NCBI GenBank assembly: GCA_900543145.1
Contig: UQPZ01000001.1
Coordinates: 310,001-374,000 of the forward strand
Direction: 5' to 3'
Source: an uncultured Ruminococcus sp.
Lineage (GTDB): Bacteria; Bacillota; Clostridia; Oscillospirales; Ruminococcaceae
DNA: 64,000 bases
Shown: in pieces, positions 25,586 to 33,566 of the stretch
Layout of the letters: the number at the start of each line of letters is the position of its first letter
Numbering within the stretch: the first letter of the stretch is position 1
Made by a program: the position numbers and the translations under genes
Notes under the pieces: generated by a model
Told to the model about the DNA's origin: nothing
What the model saw: the letters and a program-made list of their open reading frames with translations, nothing else
Databases searched by the model: none

Positions 25586-26213
25586 AAAGCGAAGAAAAAA
25601 GAAAAAAGTTCGTGCTCCGCTTATATTATTTATTATATTTATTGTTCTTCTCATAGTCGGCGGATTGGTTTACATATACAGAGATGCGATTACAGAGAAA
25701 GCAAAGAAGCTGAGTCCGAATGCTTTTACATATCCTACCGAATATGAGGAATATGTAGTTAAATATTCAAAGGAGTACGATATAGATCCAAGATATATCT
25801 TTGCGGTGATAAATACCGAAAGTCATTTTGATCCGAAGGCTACCTCAGATGTGGGAGCAAGAGGACTAATGCAGATCATGGAGGACGCATACGACTGGAT
25901 AAAGTTCAGACTTGACGATAACAGAGAACACACATACGAAGATATGTATGATCCTGAGCTTAATATTCAGTACGGTACATATATGCTGAAATATCTTTAT
26001 GATAAGTTTGACTGCTCCTATGAGCTTGCCGCTGCCGCTTATCACGGGGGAATGAATGCAGTAGACGGATGGATATCTGACGGAACAGTTGACCCTGAAA
26101 ATTTCAGGCTTGAGGATATTCCGTCTGATGTTACCGCAAACTACATATATAAGGTAATGAATGCGTATAATAAGTACAAGGAAAAACTGGAGGAGGACTT
26201 TGAAAATGGATAA
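25578..26213 (+). CDS. Lytic transglycosylase (SLT domain), membrane-anchored
   Basis: A 211-aa peptidoglycan lytic transglycosylase. A very basic N-terminus (MAKKRRKKKKVRAP) is followed by one membrane segment (about 14-34). The SLT domain has the catalytic Glu in NTESHFDP (about residue 82), then GARGLMQIM and LNIQYGTYMLKYL. This is the type 1 family related to MltC/Slt70, facing the outside. It overlaps coaE and the start of the aminopeptidase. Confidence 0.94.
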   Translation: MAKKRRKKKKVRAPLILFIIFIVLLIVGGLVYIYRDAITEKAKKLSPNAFTYPTEYEEYVVKYSKEYDIDPRYIFAVINTESHFDPKATSDVGARGLMQIMEDAYDWIKFRLDDNREHTYEDMYDPELNIQYGTYMLKYLYDKFDCSYELAAAAYHGGMNAVDGWISDGTVDPENFRLEDIPSDVTANYIYKVMNAYNKYKEKLEEDFENG

Positions 26214-27615
26214 AAATATTGAAAAAACCGAGGGTGAAAAGCTGGCGGAAAAACTGCTTTCAAATCATAAGAACGGAGGACTTATTCTCAGTGACAGCAA
26301 GCTAAAAAAAGCGCTTTCTTTTTCCGAGGATTATAAGGACTTTCTTAATAAGGCAAAAACAGAACGCGAAGCTGTAATCCAGACTGTAAAAAAAGCAAAA
26401 GACTGCGGCTTTTCGGAATTTGAGCCAGGTAAGAAATATGAAGCCGGAGAAAAATTCTACTTTGTAAACAGGGGTAAGGCTGTAATTCTTACCGTAATGG
26501 GAAAGAAGCCTTTGTCTGACGGAATACGGATCGCAGCTGCTCATATAGATTCTCCGAGACTCGATCTTAAACAGAACCCCTTATATGAGGATCAGGAAAT
26601 TGCGTTATTCAAAACTCATTATTACGGAGGAATAAAGAAATATCAGTGGACCGCTATTCCCCTTTCCCTGCATGGAGTAATTATAAAATCCGACGGAGAA
26701 AAGATAACTGTTAATATCGGAGAGGATAAGAATGATCCTGTTTTCTGTGTCACCGATCTTCTTCCTCATCTTGCAGGTGCACAGATGAAGAGAACTCCCG
26801 GAGAAGTTATAAAGGGGGAAGAGCTTAATATTCTTGTCGGTTCACTGCCTTTCAAGGACGATAAGGTATCAAATAAGGTAAAGCTGAATATAATGTCTGT
26901 ATTGAACGAAAAATACGGTATAGTTGAAGATGATTTTATATCTGCCGAACTTGAAGCTGTTCCTCAGTTTAAGGCCTCCGACGTCGGATTCGATAAAAGT
27001 ATGGTCGGCAGCTACGGTCAGGACGACAGAGTATGCGCCTACACCGCCCTTGAAGCTATTTTGAAATGCAAAAATCCTAAACACACCTGCATGACTGTTC
27101 TAACGGATAAAGAGGAAACAGGCAGCGACGGAAATACAGGACTTAACAGCTCCTATCTCCCCTATTTCATAGATAACCTTGCCTCTGTTTACGGACTTGA
27201 AGGACGTAACGTTATGTCCGCCTCCGAATGTCTGTCGGCAGATGTAAATGCGGCTGTCGATCCGACTTTCCCGGACGTGACTGAGATCAGAAATGCTTCA
27301 AAAATAAATTACGGCGTCGTTGCTACAAAGTTTACAGGCTCGCGCGGAAAGTCCGGAACTTCTGACGCTTCTGCTGAATTTGTAGGACGTGTCCGCAGGT
27401 TATTTGATGAAAACGACGTAATATGGCAAACCGGAGAACTTGGAAAGGTTGATATGGGCGGCGGCGGAACTGTTGCTCAGTATATAGCCAATCTTAATAT
27501 AAACGTAATTGACGTGGGCGTTCCCGTGCTTTCAATGCATGCACCGTTTGAGGTTACGTCGAAGATCGATATTTATATGGCATTTAAAGCTTTCTCGGTA
27601 TTTTTTGAGGATTAA
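26206..27615 (+). CDS. M18 family aminopeptidase
   Basis: A 469-aa cytosolic zinc aminopeptidase of family M18. Metal ligands and motifs are seen in AAHIDSPRLDLK (about 121), GSYGQDDRVCAYTALEA (about 277), TDKEETGSDGNTG (about 312) and the C-terminal SMHAPFEVTSK. Family members trim N-terminal residues from peptides. ATG 26206 is used (GGAGG upstream); the frame is open to 26161. The start overlaps the transglycosylase by 8 nt. It is the last gene before a strong terminator. Confidence 0.94.
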   Translation: MDKNIEKTEGEKLAEKLLSNHKNGGLILSDSKLKKALSFSEDYKDFLNKAKTEREAVIQTVKKAKDCGFSEFEPGKKYEAGEKFYFVNRGKAVILTVMGKKPLSDGIRIAAAHIDSPRLDLKQNPLYEDQEIALFKTHYYGGIKKYQWTAIPLSLHGVIIKSDGEKITVNIGEDKNDPVFCVTDLLPHLAGAQMKRTPGEVIKGEELNILVGSLPFKDDKVSNKVKLNIMSVLNEKYGIVEDDFISAELEAVPQFKASDVGFDKSMVGSYGQDDRVCAYTALEAILKCKNPKHTCMTVLTDKEETGSDGNTGLNSSYLPYFIDNLASVYGLEGRNVMSASECLSADVNAAVDPTFPDVTEIRNASKINYGVVATKFTGSRGKSGTSDASAEFVGRVRRLFDENDVIWQTGELGKVDMGGGGTVAQYIANLNINVIDVGVPVLSMHAPFEVTSKIDIYMAFKAFSVFFED

Positions 27616-27637
27616 TTAAATAACCGGTGTTATTGAG

Positions 27638-27673
27638 AAAACTCCTGTACTATTTTTGTGCAGGAGTTTTTTA
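27638..27673 (+). terminator. Terminator of the prfA operon
   Basis: Stem AAAACTCCTG/CAGGAGTTTT around a 13-nt loop, followed by TTTT. It is 23 nt after the aminopeptidase stop. Confidence 0.85.
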
Positions 27674-27683
27674 TGTGCCTTTT

Positions 27684-27720
27684 CAAATCGACAAATACTT
27701 GTCTTTGAGGGAGTTATAAT
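27684..27720 (+). promoter_or_regulatory. Candidate spoIIG-type promoter with 0A-like box
   Basis: TATAAT (27715-27720) and a -35-like TCGACA (27688-27693) are 21 nt apart. The -35 lies within AAATCGACAAA, whose reverse complement TTTGTCGAT matches eight of nine bases of the known Spo0A box (TTTGTCGAA). In Bacillus subtilis the spoIIG promoter also has an over-long spacer and a 0A box on the -35. It lies 30 nt before spoIIGA. Confidence 0.6.
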
Positions 27721-27749
27721 AATATCAGGACAGCTTCGGAGGTGACAGC

Positions 27750-28580
27750 GTGAAAATATATATAGATGTTCTTTTTATTACAAATGCTGCCGTAACTCTG
27801 ATGTTTTTGCTCGGACTCAGCAAAATAACTCATTCTCCGCTTAAACGTCTCAGAGCCGCAGCTTCATGTATTTTCAGCGGGATTTCATCTTTACTCGTTA
27901 TTGCCGAACCCGAAAACTTTCTTCAGTCGTTTATCATAACCGCAGTTAAAATATTAAGTGTTTTTATAACGATCGCGATTGCTTTTAAATGGAATGGGTT
28001 TTTACATCTTATAAAGTTTTTTCTGCTGTACCTCGCAATGAATCTTGTATTCGCAGGCTGCTGCTTTATGCTGTGGAAAATTACAGGCAGCAGAATAATT
28101 TACATAAAAAACTATACCGTATATTTTGATATATCCTTAATAAGTATAGCCGTATCTACTATAGCTGCCTATATAATTATATCGGTATATGACCTTATTA
28201 CCACCCGCAGCTTCAGAAAGAATATTATATATAAGGCAAAGTATTCGGTAGGAGATTACGAGGTGGTGATTCCGGCTGTTTCTGACAGCGGAAATATCCT
28301 ATGCGATTCATTTACGGGTATCCCAGTTATTGTATTTTACTGCGATGAACTGTATGAACACTTCAATCTTGATTATGACAATTATTTTACTGTCAACGGC
28401 TTCAGGCTTATTCCATACTCTACCGTAAACGGCAGAAGCTTAATGCCTGTTACATCAAAAGGAAAAGTTGAAATAATTTCAGGAAACAATTTTACCAAGG
28501 AAGTTAAATGCTATGTGGGTATTGTTAAATCAGATAATAACAGATCAAGGGCGATTTTTAATCCGAGTCTGCTTGTATAA
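27750..28580 (+). CDS. spoIIGA: Sigma-E processing peptidase SpoIIGA
   Basis: A 276-aa membrane-embedded aspartic protease that cuts the pro-sequence from pro-sigma-E after polar septation, on a signal from SpoIIR. Five membrane segments lie at residues 1-150, followed by a cytoplasmic protease domain with the active-site SDSGNILCDSFTG: Asp179, near Asp183 of the B. subtilis enzyme. GTG 27750 lies behind GGAGGTGACAGC. It lies directly before sigE in the conserved pair. Confidence 0.96.
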   Translation: MKIYIDVLFITNAAVTLMFLLGLSKITHSPLKRLRAAASCIFSGISSLLVIAEPENFLQSFIITAVKILSVFITIAIAFKWNGFLHLIKFFLLYLAMNLVFAGCCFMLWKITGSRIIYIKNYTVYFDISLISIAVSTIAAYIIISVYDLITTRSFRKNIIYKAKYSVGDYEVVIPAVSDSGNILCDSFTGIPVIVFYCDELYEHFNLDYDNYFTVNGFRLIPYSTVNGRSLMPVTSKGKVEIISGNNFTKEVKCYVGIVKSDNNRSRAIFNPSLLV

Positions 28581-28605
28581 AATATTACTTTTAAGGAGAA
28601 TAGCT

Positions 28606-29325
28606 ATGAATAAACTGAAAGATCTTTACAGAAATATAAACGCTGTAATAATCAGGCTTCTATGCTCAGAGCAGAAAACTGTAGATTACATAAACGGCGC
28701 TGATTCTCTCCCGCCTCCGCTTTCAAAGGACGACGAGCAAAAAGCGTTTAAGCTGCTTGAAACAGATGAGAAAAAGGCCCGAGAACTTCTTATAGTTCAC
28801 AATTTAAGACTTGTAGTTTATATAGCAAAAAAATTTGAATCGACAGGGGTAGGGATAGAGGATCTAATTTCAATAGGTTCTATCGGTCTTATAAAGGCGG
28901 TAAAAACTTTCTGTCCGGACAAAAATATTAAGCTTGCAACTTATGCTTCACGCTGTATAGAAAATGAAATACTGATGTTCCTGAGAAAATCAACTCAGCA
29001 CAGAAACGAAATATCGATAGATGAACCGCTTAATATCGACTGGGACGGTAATGAGCTTTTGCTTTCCGATATTCTCGGAACGGAAGACGATACAGTCAAT
29101 AAAGGGATAGAAAGCGAAGTAGAAAAGCAGCTGCTGCTTGAAGAAATAGACAAACTCAATTCCCGTGAAAAGCAGATAATGCAGATGAGATTCGGTCTGA
29201 TAAACGGCAGAGAAATGACGCAGAAACAGGTAGCTGATGTAGTAGGCATCTCTCAGTCATATATTTCGCGTCTTGAAAAACGTATAATAAAATCTATCAG
29301 AAAGAACCTTGAAAAGATCTGCTGA
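28606..29325 (+). CDS. sigE: RNA polymerase sporulation sigma factor SigE
   Basis: The 239-aa mother-cell sigma factor, made as an inactive precursor. The N-terminal about 30 residues (MNKLKDLYRNINAVIIRLL onward) are the hydrophobic pro-sequence removed by SpoIIGA. Region 2 has NLRLVVYIAKKFE and GIEDLISIGSIGLIKAV, and region 4 has SREKQIMQMRFGL and QKQVADVVGISQSYISRLEKR. ATG 28606 (AAGGAG upstream) is chosen; the frame is open further upstream into spoIIGA. It controls operons such as spoIIIA and spoIVA, both in this window. Confidence 0.97.
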   Translation: MNKLKDLYRNINAVIIRLLCSEQKTVDYINGADSLPPPLSKDDEQKAFKLLETDEKKARELLIVHNLRLVVYIAKKFESTGVGIEDLISIGSIGLIKAVKTFCPDKNIKLATYASRCIENEILMFLRKSTQHRNEISIDEPLNIDWDGNELLLSDILGTEDDTVNKGIESEVEKQLLLEEIDKLNSREKQIMQMRFGLINGREMTQKQVADVVGISQSYISRLEKRIIKSIRKNLEKIC

Positions 29326-29376
29326 CAGCAAAAGCGTTCAGCAGCCTGAATTGCAAGTTCAAATCAAAATTACAAA

Positions 29377-29414
29377 GACCCCTGCAAAAGCTTTGAGCCA
29401 GTCTTTGCAGGGGT
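29377..29414. terminator. Bidirectional terminator between sigE and tsf
   Basis: Stem GACCCCTGCAAAAG/CTTTGCAGGGGTC around a 12-nt loop. The two genes converge here. Confidence 0.8.
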
Positions 29415-29439
29415 CAGCTTTATATTAAATTAAAACAAG

Positions 29440-30354
29440 TTACTTGATCATGGAAGCAACTTCATCAGCAAAATTGTCTTCCTTCTTTTCAACACCTTCG
29501 CCGCGCTCGAAACGAACATAATCAACTACCTTGATTGAACCGCCAAGCTCTTTTGCAGCAGCTTCGACGTGCTTACCGACAGAAACCTTATCATCTTTAA
29601 CAAATGCCTGTTCAAGCAGACAGTTTTCAGAATAATATTTGCCGATTTTGCCCTCTACTATCTTAACCTTAACCTGCTCCGGCTTATTTGCCATTTTTGG
29701 ATCTTCTGACATCTGAGCAAGCATGATCTTCTTTTCCTCTTCAAGAGCAGAGGCAGGAACAGCTTCCTTATTTAGATATGAAGGATTCATTGCAGCAACC
29801 TGAAGAGCGCAGTCCTTTCCAACCTCATAAACCTTTTCAGCAGGAAGATCTGTATCAAGCTTAACCATTACTCCTATGCTTCCGCCCCCGTGAACATAAG
29901 GAACAAGAACGCCTTCAAATCTCTTGAAACGGCGGATAACCATATTTTCTCTGATCTTAATGAAAAGATCCTGAAGCGTTTCCTCAACAGTTTTATCTCC
30001 TCCGCTGATAACGCAGGCCTTAAGAGCTTCAACATCGGCAGGATCCTTCTCGATAACTGTTTTAGCTACCGCGGCAACAAACGACTTAAATTCTTCATTA
30101 TTTGCAGCAAAGTCAGTTTCAATATTGACCTCGACAACGGCGCCGGCATTTCCCTCTACAACTGAAGCAACGATACCTTCAGCTGCAACTCTTCCGCTTT
30201 TCTTTGCCTGAGTGGCAAGTCCCTTTTCACGAAGAATAAGAACAGCCTTATCCGTATCGCCGTCAGCCTCTACAAGTGCTTTTTTGCAGTCCATCATTCC
30301 AACGCCTGTAAGTGTCATAAGCTCTTTAATATCCTTAACGGTTACATTTGCCAT
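29440..30354 (-). CDS. tsf: Elongation factor Ts
   Basis: The 304-aa guanine nucleotide exchange factor for EF-Tu. The N-terminal UBA-like helix bundle has the family signature LMTLTGVGMMDCKKALVEADGD (about residues 12-33, named here by position). The core has ETDFAANNEEF near 78, which contacts EF-Tu. Two core subdomains follow, as in the longer EF-Ts form. GGAGG lies before ATG 30354. It is transcribed with rpsB across an 82-nt spacer holding a hairpin. Confidence 0.97.
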   Translation of the reverse strand: MANVTVKDIKELMTLTGVGMMDCKKALVEADGDTDKAVLILREKGLATQAKKSGRVAAEGIVASVVEGNAGAVVEVNIETDFAANNEEFKSFVAAVAKTVIEKDPADVEALKACVISGGDKTVEETLQDLFIKIRENMVIRRFKRFEGVLVPYVHGGGSIGVMVKLDTDLPAEKVYEVGKDCALQVAAMNPSYLNKEAVPASALEEEKKIMLAQMSEDPKMANKPEQVKVKIVEGKIGKYYSENCLLEQAFVKDDKVSVGKHVEAAAKELGGSIKVVDYVRFERGEGVEKKEDNFADEVASMIK

Positions 30355-30395
30355 ATTAGTTTCCTCCTAAAAGTATTTTAGCTTTTATCCAAATC

Positions 30396-30420
30396 AGGGC
30401 AGACATTTGACTTGCCTGCC
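30396..30420 (-). other. Intercistronic hairpin between rpsB and tsf
   Basis: On the minus strand GGGCAG pairs with CTGCCC around 13 nt. No T tract follows, so it is probably not a terminator. It may attenuate, process or stabilise the message. Confidence 0.4.
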
Positions 30421-30436
30421 CGTATTTATCTTAAAA

Positions 30437-31168
30437 TTATTCAGCTACTGCTTCGGCAGCTGTTTCTTCAGCAGCCTCAGCGTCCTCGCCCTGTCTGCCT
30501 TCAATAATTGCATTAGCCATGCAGCCGGCAATAAGCTTAACTGCTCTTATCGCATCATCGTTTCCTGGAATTACATAATCAACATCATCAGGATCGCAGT
30601 TAGTATCTACGATAGCTACTACCGGGATTCCAAGCTTCTTAGCTTCAGAAACGGCAATCTTTTCCTTACGGGGATCAACAACGAAGAGTGCGCCCGGAAG
30701 CGTTTTCATATTCTTGATACCGCCCATGAATTTCTCAAGCTTTTCAATCTCTAGGTTAAGCTTAACAACTTCCTTTTTAGGAAGAAGATTAAATGTACCG
30801 TCAGTTTCCATAGCATGAAGCTGCTCAAGTCTTTTAATTCTTCTCTGGATAGTCTTGAAGTTTGTCATCATTCCGCCGAGCCATCTGGCGTTTACATAAT
30901 GTGCATTTGCTCTTAGAGCCTCTTCCTTAACAGACTCGCTGGCCTGCTTCTTTGTGCCTACAAAAAGCACTTCCTTACCCTCAGCAGAAATATCACGGAT
31001 AAACATATAAGCTTCTTCAAGCTTCTTAACCGTCTTCTGAAGATCGATAATGTAGATTCCGTTTCTTTCCGTAAAGATATACGGTGCCATTTTAGGGTTC
31101 CATCTTCTTGTCTGATGACCGAAATGTACTCCGGCCTCAAGAAGCTGCTTCATTGATACTACTCCCAT
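30437..31168 (-). CDS. rpsB: 30S ribosomal protein S2
   Basis: A 243-aa ribosomal protein S2. Typical blocks are LLEAGVHFGHQTRRWNPKM (residues 9-27), GIYIIDLQKTVKKLEE, RWLGGMMTNFKTIQ and the C-terminal NCDPDDVDYVIPGNDDAIRAVKLI, named here only in part. An Ala/Glu-rich tail follows. ATG 31168 with GGAGGT upstream is the start; the frame stays open to 31276. It is first in the rpsB-tsf operon. Confidence 0.97.
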   Translation of the reverse strand: MGVVSMKQLLEAGVHFGHQTRRWNPKMAPYIFTERNGIYIIDLQKTVKKLEEAYMFIRDISAEGKEVLFVGTKKQASESVKEEALRANAHYVNARWLGGMMTNFKTIQRRIKRLEQLHAMETDGTFNLLPKKEVVKLNLEIEKLEKFMGGIKNMKTLPGALFVVDPRKEKIAVSEAKKLGIPVVAIVDTNCDPDDVDYVIPGNDDAIRAVKLIAGCMANAIIEGRQGEDAEAAEETAAEAVAE

Positions 31169-31291
31169 TGTAGTAACCTCCTGTTTGGTTTTTATTTCCG
31201 ATTTAACGGATTTTGTATCCTCCGCCTGGTTTAGCTTACCTACACCTGATATTATCAGGAACCACAGTAAAAACACAGACGTGCGAATTGC
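31169..31291 (-). ncRNA. rpsB mRNA leader, possible S2 autoregulatory element
   Basis: A leader of about 120 nt from the predicted start. It contains the hairpin CCTGAT-AAT-ATCAGG (31245-31259) followed by GTAGGTAAGC. Leaders that bind S2 are known in other bacteria, but I cannot match this one to a described family. Structure and size are seen; the function is inference. Confidence 0.35.
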
Positions 31292-31297
31292 TTTAAT

Positions 31298-31326
31298 ATT
31301 ATACCATAAAGCTTATAAAAATGCAA
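31298..31326 (-). promoter_or_regulatory. Sigma-A promoter of rpsB-tsf
   Basis: Minus strand TTGCAT (31321-31326) and TATAAT (31298-31303), 17-nt spacer. Confidence 0.8.
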
Positions 31327-31340
31327 GTCTGAACTGTTTA

Positions 31341-31631
31341 TTATTTCAACAAATTTTCCACGCAGAAAGTTCTTGATTTTGTGCATACTGCATCATTATC
31401 AAACTTCACCAATATAGTGTCCTCACCAATTAATTCTATATCCTTGCATTTAATAATTATATCCTCATCTCTTCCCATTATTCCGAAAGCCCTGGATCTG
31501 CCGAAAACAATAAGAGAAACAACGCTTCCGGTTACTGTATCTATTTCGATATCATCTACAAAACCTATTTTCAGATCTGTCCTTAGATTAACCACCTCTT
31601 TATTTCTGAGGCTTGTAAAGCTGCATATCAT
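31341..31631 (-). CDS. YlmC/YmxH family sporulation protein (PRC-barrel)
   Basis: A 96-aa single PRC-barrel domain. It has MICSFTSLRNKEVVNL at the start, then GFVDDIEIDTVTGSVVSLIV and FGIMGRDEDIIIKCKDIELIGEDTILV, shown only as family blocks at about residues 25-45 and 50-77. The YlmC/YmxH family is spread in spore formers and its molecular role is not known. GGGGTGG lies before ATG 31631. A hairpin CTGCATA/TATGCAG (31644-31661) ends just upstream of that site. The gene follows a Spo0A-like regulator. Confidence 0.85.
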   Translation of the reverse strand: MICSFTSLRNKEVVNLRTDLKIGFVDDIEIDTVTGSVVSLIVFGRSRAFGIMGRDEDIIIKCKDIELIGEDTILVKFDNDAVCTKSRTFCVENLLK

Positions 31632-31643
31632 AAAAGCCACCCC

Positions 31644-31661
31644 CTGCATAAAAATATGCAG
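31644..31661 (-). other. Hairpin next to the ribosome binding site of the YlmC-like gene
   Basis: CTGCATA, a four-base loop and TATGCAG lie directly upstream of GGGGTGG. It may affect translation, or be the weak end of the upstream transcript. There is no T run. Confidence 0.35.
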
Positions 31662-31683
31662 AAGAAGGCTTGTTTGATTACAA

Positions 31684-32484
31684 TTAAATTTTATTCGAGC
31701 TTAAAATTTTCTTGTCGGCTTCTATGTATTCAAAAAAGTCGGAAAATTCGACTCTTATGTAGTCTGCTATAATCAGTATAAACTCGCTGTTCGTGGGTTT
31801 CTTGCGATTTTTAAGAGAATTCTGATTAAAAAACATTTTCCTGACGTTTTCATTAGTACGCTTCCATGAATTGCTTATCGCTACTCTGACCGCTCTCTCT
31901 ACCGACGTGGAAGACGTTTCATATTTCTCGGCTATCGCAGGGTATACGTCTTTTGAAAAATTGTATTTTCTGTTCATCTGAGTTACAGCCATAAAAATAG
32001 AATCTCTTATATAATTGTATCCCTGCATACAATTATTAAAATTAAATATATTCATAATTTCTGAAATCCTATGCTTTATTTCATCATAGCCCTTATTAAT
32101 ATCAACCGGCATTAAACTACAGATCTCACGGATATCATCCGCAATCTGCTGAAAATCAAACGGTGCAGAATAGCTTTTGCTGACTCCCAGACTTTCCAGA
32201 TCTTCTATAAGTCCTTGTTCTTCATAGGTGTACAGATTTATAATGATCGGCGATTTATGCATTACATTAAGATTACTTATCAAAGAACGCATTGCGTCGC
32301 TTTTCATATTATTGCTGCTCAAAAGAACGACATGAGGTTTACAGCGCATAACCGAAACTTCCACTGATACACTGTCAGGATCGCACTTCTGTATATTAAA
32401 ATAAGGCAAAGCAAAAGCTGAAATACACTGTGAAAGCAGCTTTTCATCGTTCACTGAAATAAGCAGCCTTATCTTATTGATCAC
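31684..32484 (-). CDS. Spo0A-like response regulator with degenerate receiver (copy 1)
   Basis: A 266-aa Spo0A paralogue. The C-terminal part (about 130-245) is a clear Spo0A DNA-binding domain: GYNYIRDSIFMAV, KDVYPAIAEKYETSSTSVERAVRVAI (partly named) and KKPTNSEFILIIADYI. The N-terminal half has the receiver layout but lacks the key residues: the phosphorylation Asp is Ser56 (VVLLSS), the acidic pair is Ser-Val (ISVN), and the conserved Lys is Ala (SYSAPFDF). It therefore probably works without phosphorylation. GTG 32484 follows AAAGGGG. It lies between sigG and a YlmC-like gene and has its own promoter at 32533-32561. It may be a helper or competitor of true Spo0A. Confidence 0.88.
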   Translation of the reverse strand: MINKIRLLISVNDEKLLSQCISAFALPYFNIQKCDPDSVSVEVSVMRCKPHVVLLSSNNMKSDAMRSLISNLNVMHKSPIIINLYTYEEQGLIEDLESLGVSKSYSAPFDFQQIADDIREICSLMPVDINKGYDEIKHRISEIMNIFNFNNCMQGYNYIRDSIFMAVTQMNRKYNFSKDVYPAIAEKYETSSTSVERAVRVAISNSWKRTNENVRKMFFNQNSLKNRKKPTNSEFILIIADYIRVEFSDFFEYIEADKKILSSNKI

Positions 32485-32532
32485 AGCCTGCACCCCTTTC
32501 CGAACATAAATTGTTAAATACTTATCAATAAC

Positions 32533-32561
32533 AGTATAACAAATCTTCAAAATAAATTCAA
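32533..32561 (-). promoter_or_regulatory. Sigma-A promoter of Spo0A-like gene copy 1
   Basis: Minus strand TTGAAT (32556-32561) and TATACT (32533-32538), 17-nt spacer. The predicted transcription start is near 32526. Confidence 0.7.
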
Positions 32562-32638
32562 GAGCGCAGGTTCATTTCACTTTTTGTATCGATTGCATAT
32601 AAATTTTGCACAAATATATTTTATTGTAATTTTACATA

Positions 32639-32645
32639 TGTCGAA
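32639..32645 (-). promoter_or_regulatory. 0A-box-like heptamer upstream of Spo0A-like copy 1
   Basis: TTCGACA in the direction of transcription (TGTCGAA on the other strand) is an exact match to the core Spo0A box. It lies about 116 bp upstream of the predicted start. The same heptamer in the same place precedes the second copy (54540-54546). Chance matches to seven bases also occur inside genes of this window. Confidence 0.45.
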
Positions 32646-32655
32646 TTTAATCGCA

Positions 32656-33426
32656 TTAAATTTGGGACTTTATCCTGCTTAAAGCACCTTTTTCCAGCCT
32701 TGAGACCTGTGCCTGGGAAATACCTATACTGTTTGCTACCTCTACCTGAGTTTTTCCCTGAAAAAATCTTAGAAATAAAATGTTTTTTTCTCTGGGCTGA
32801 AGAGAGTTTATTGCTTCTTTAAGAGAAAGCTCTTCAAGCCATTGCGAAGCGTCGTTATTATCCCCAACTTGATCTAATACAAAAAGCGTATCTCCGGAAT
32901 CTGAATATACAGGCTCATATAAAGATATCGGATCGCTGATTGATTCAAGAGCCGTTACTACCTCGCAGCGCTTAACGCCGATTTCCTTAGCAATTTCATC
33001 AACAGTCGGCTCCTTCTGGTTTATATTCATAAGTCTTTCTTTAGCCTGCATGGCCTTATAAGCCATATCCCTTAATGAACGGCTTACCCTCAAAGGCTGA
33101 TAATCTCTCATAAATCTTCTCAGTTCACCAAGTATCATAGGGACAGCATAGGTGCTGAACCTAACGTCAAGATTTATATCAAAATTATCTATTGCCTTTA
33201 TCAGACCGACTACTCCTACCTGAAACAAATCGTCAGCAGATTCTCCCCTGTTGACAAATCTCTGTAAAACGCTTAAAACAAGTCTTAGATTGCCTTTTAT
33301 AAGCTCTTCTCTGGCCTGCTTATCACCGCTGCGCACTTTCTTAAGAAGCTCCATTTTTTCGGATTCTTTTAATACTATCAACTCGGAGGTATTGACTCCG
33401 CTTATTTCAACCTTATTATACTGCAT
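32656..33426 (-). CDS. sigG: RNA polymerase sporulation sigma factor SigG
   Basis: The 256-aa late forespore sigma factor. The N-terminus MQYNKVEISGVNTSEL is typical of SigG. Region 2 has NLRLVLSVLQRFVNRGE and DDLFQVGVVGLIKAID, and region 4 has LQPREKNILFLRFF and TQVEVANSIGISQAQVSRLEKGAL. There is no pro-sequence. ATG 33426 has GGAGC upstream; the frame is open to 33465. A near-perfect sigma-F/G promoter lies at 33454-33483. Confidence 0.97.
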   Translation of the reverse strand: MQYNKVEISGVNTSELIVLKESEKMELLKKVRSGDKQAREELIKGNLRLVLSVLQRFVNRGESADDLFQVGVVGLIKAIDNFDINLDVRFSTYAVPMILGELRRFMRDYQPLRVSRSLRDMAYKAMQAKERLMNINQKEPTVDEIAKEIGVKRCEVVTALESISDPISLYEPVYSDSGDTLFVLDQVGDNNDASQWLEELSLKEAINSLQPREKNILFLRFFQGKTQVEVANSIGISQAQVSRLEKGALSRIKSQI

Positions 33427-33453
33427 ATTAGCTCCTATAAGCTTTGATAATAT

Positions 33454-33483
33454 AATTATTACCAAAGCCGAGTTACAGTATAC
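33454..33483 (-). promoter_or_regulatory. Sigma-F/sigma-G promoter of sigG
   Basis: Minus strand GTATA (33479-33483) and GGTAATAATT (33454-33463), 15-nt spacer. Both elements and the spacing fit the known forespore consensus GYWTA-N15-GGNRANAMTW, with one mismatch at most. It supports forespore-specific and self-activating expression of sigG. Confidence 0.75.
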
Positions 33484-33522
33484 AGCAGCCTTATAAGCAA
33501 TTTATGGAATAAACTTATAAGA

Positions 33523-33551
33523 AAAAGCGGCCAGTATTTTGACCGCTTTTA
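33523..33551 (-). terminator. Terminator of the NfeD-SPFH operon
   Basis: Stem AAAAGCGGTCA/TGGCCGCTTTT (minus strand, one G-U pair) with T-rich sides. It lies between the SPFH gene and sigG. Confidence 0.75.
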
Positions 33552-33566
33552 ATATTATGGTTTCTC

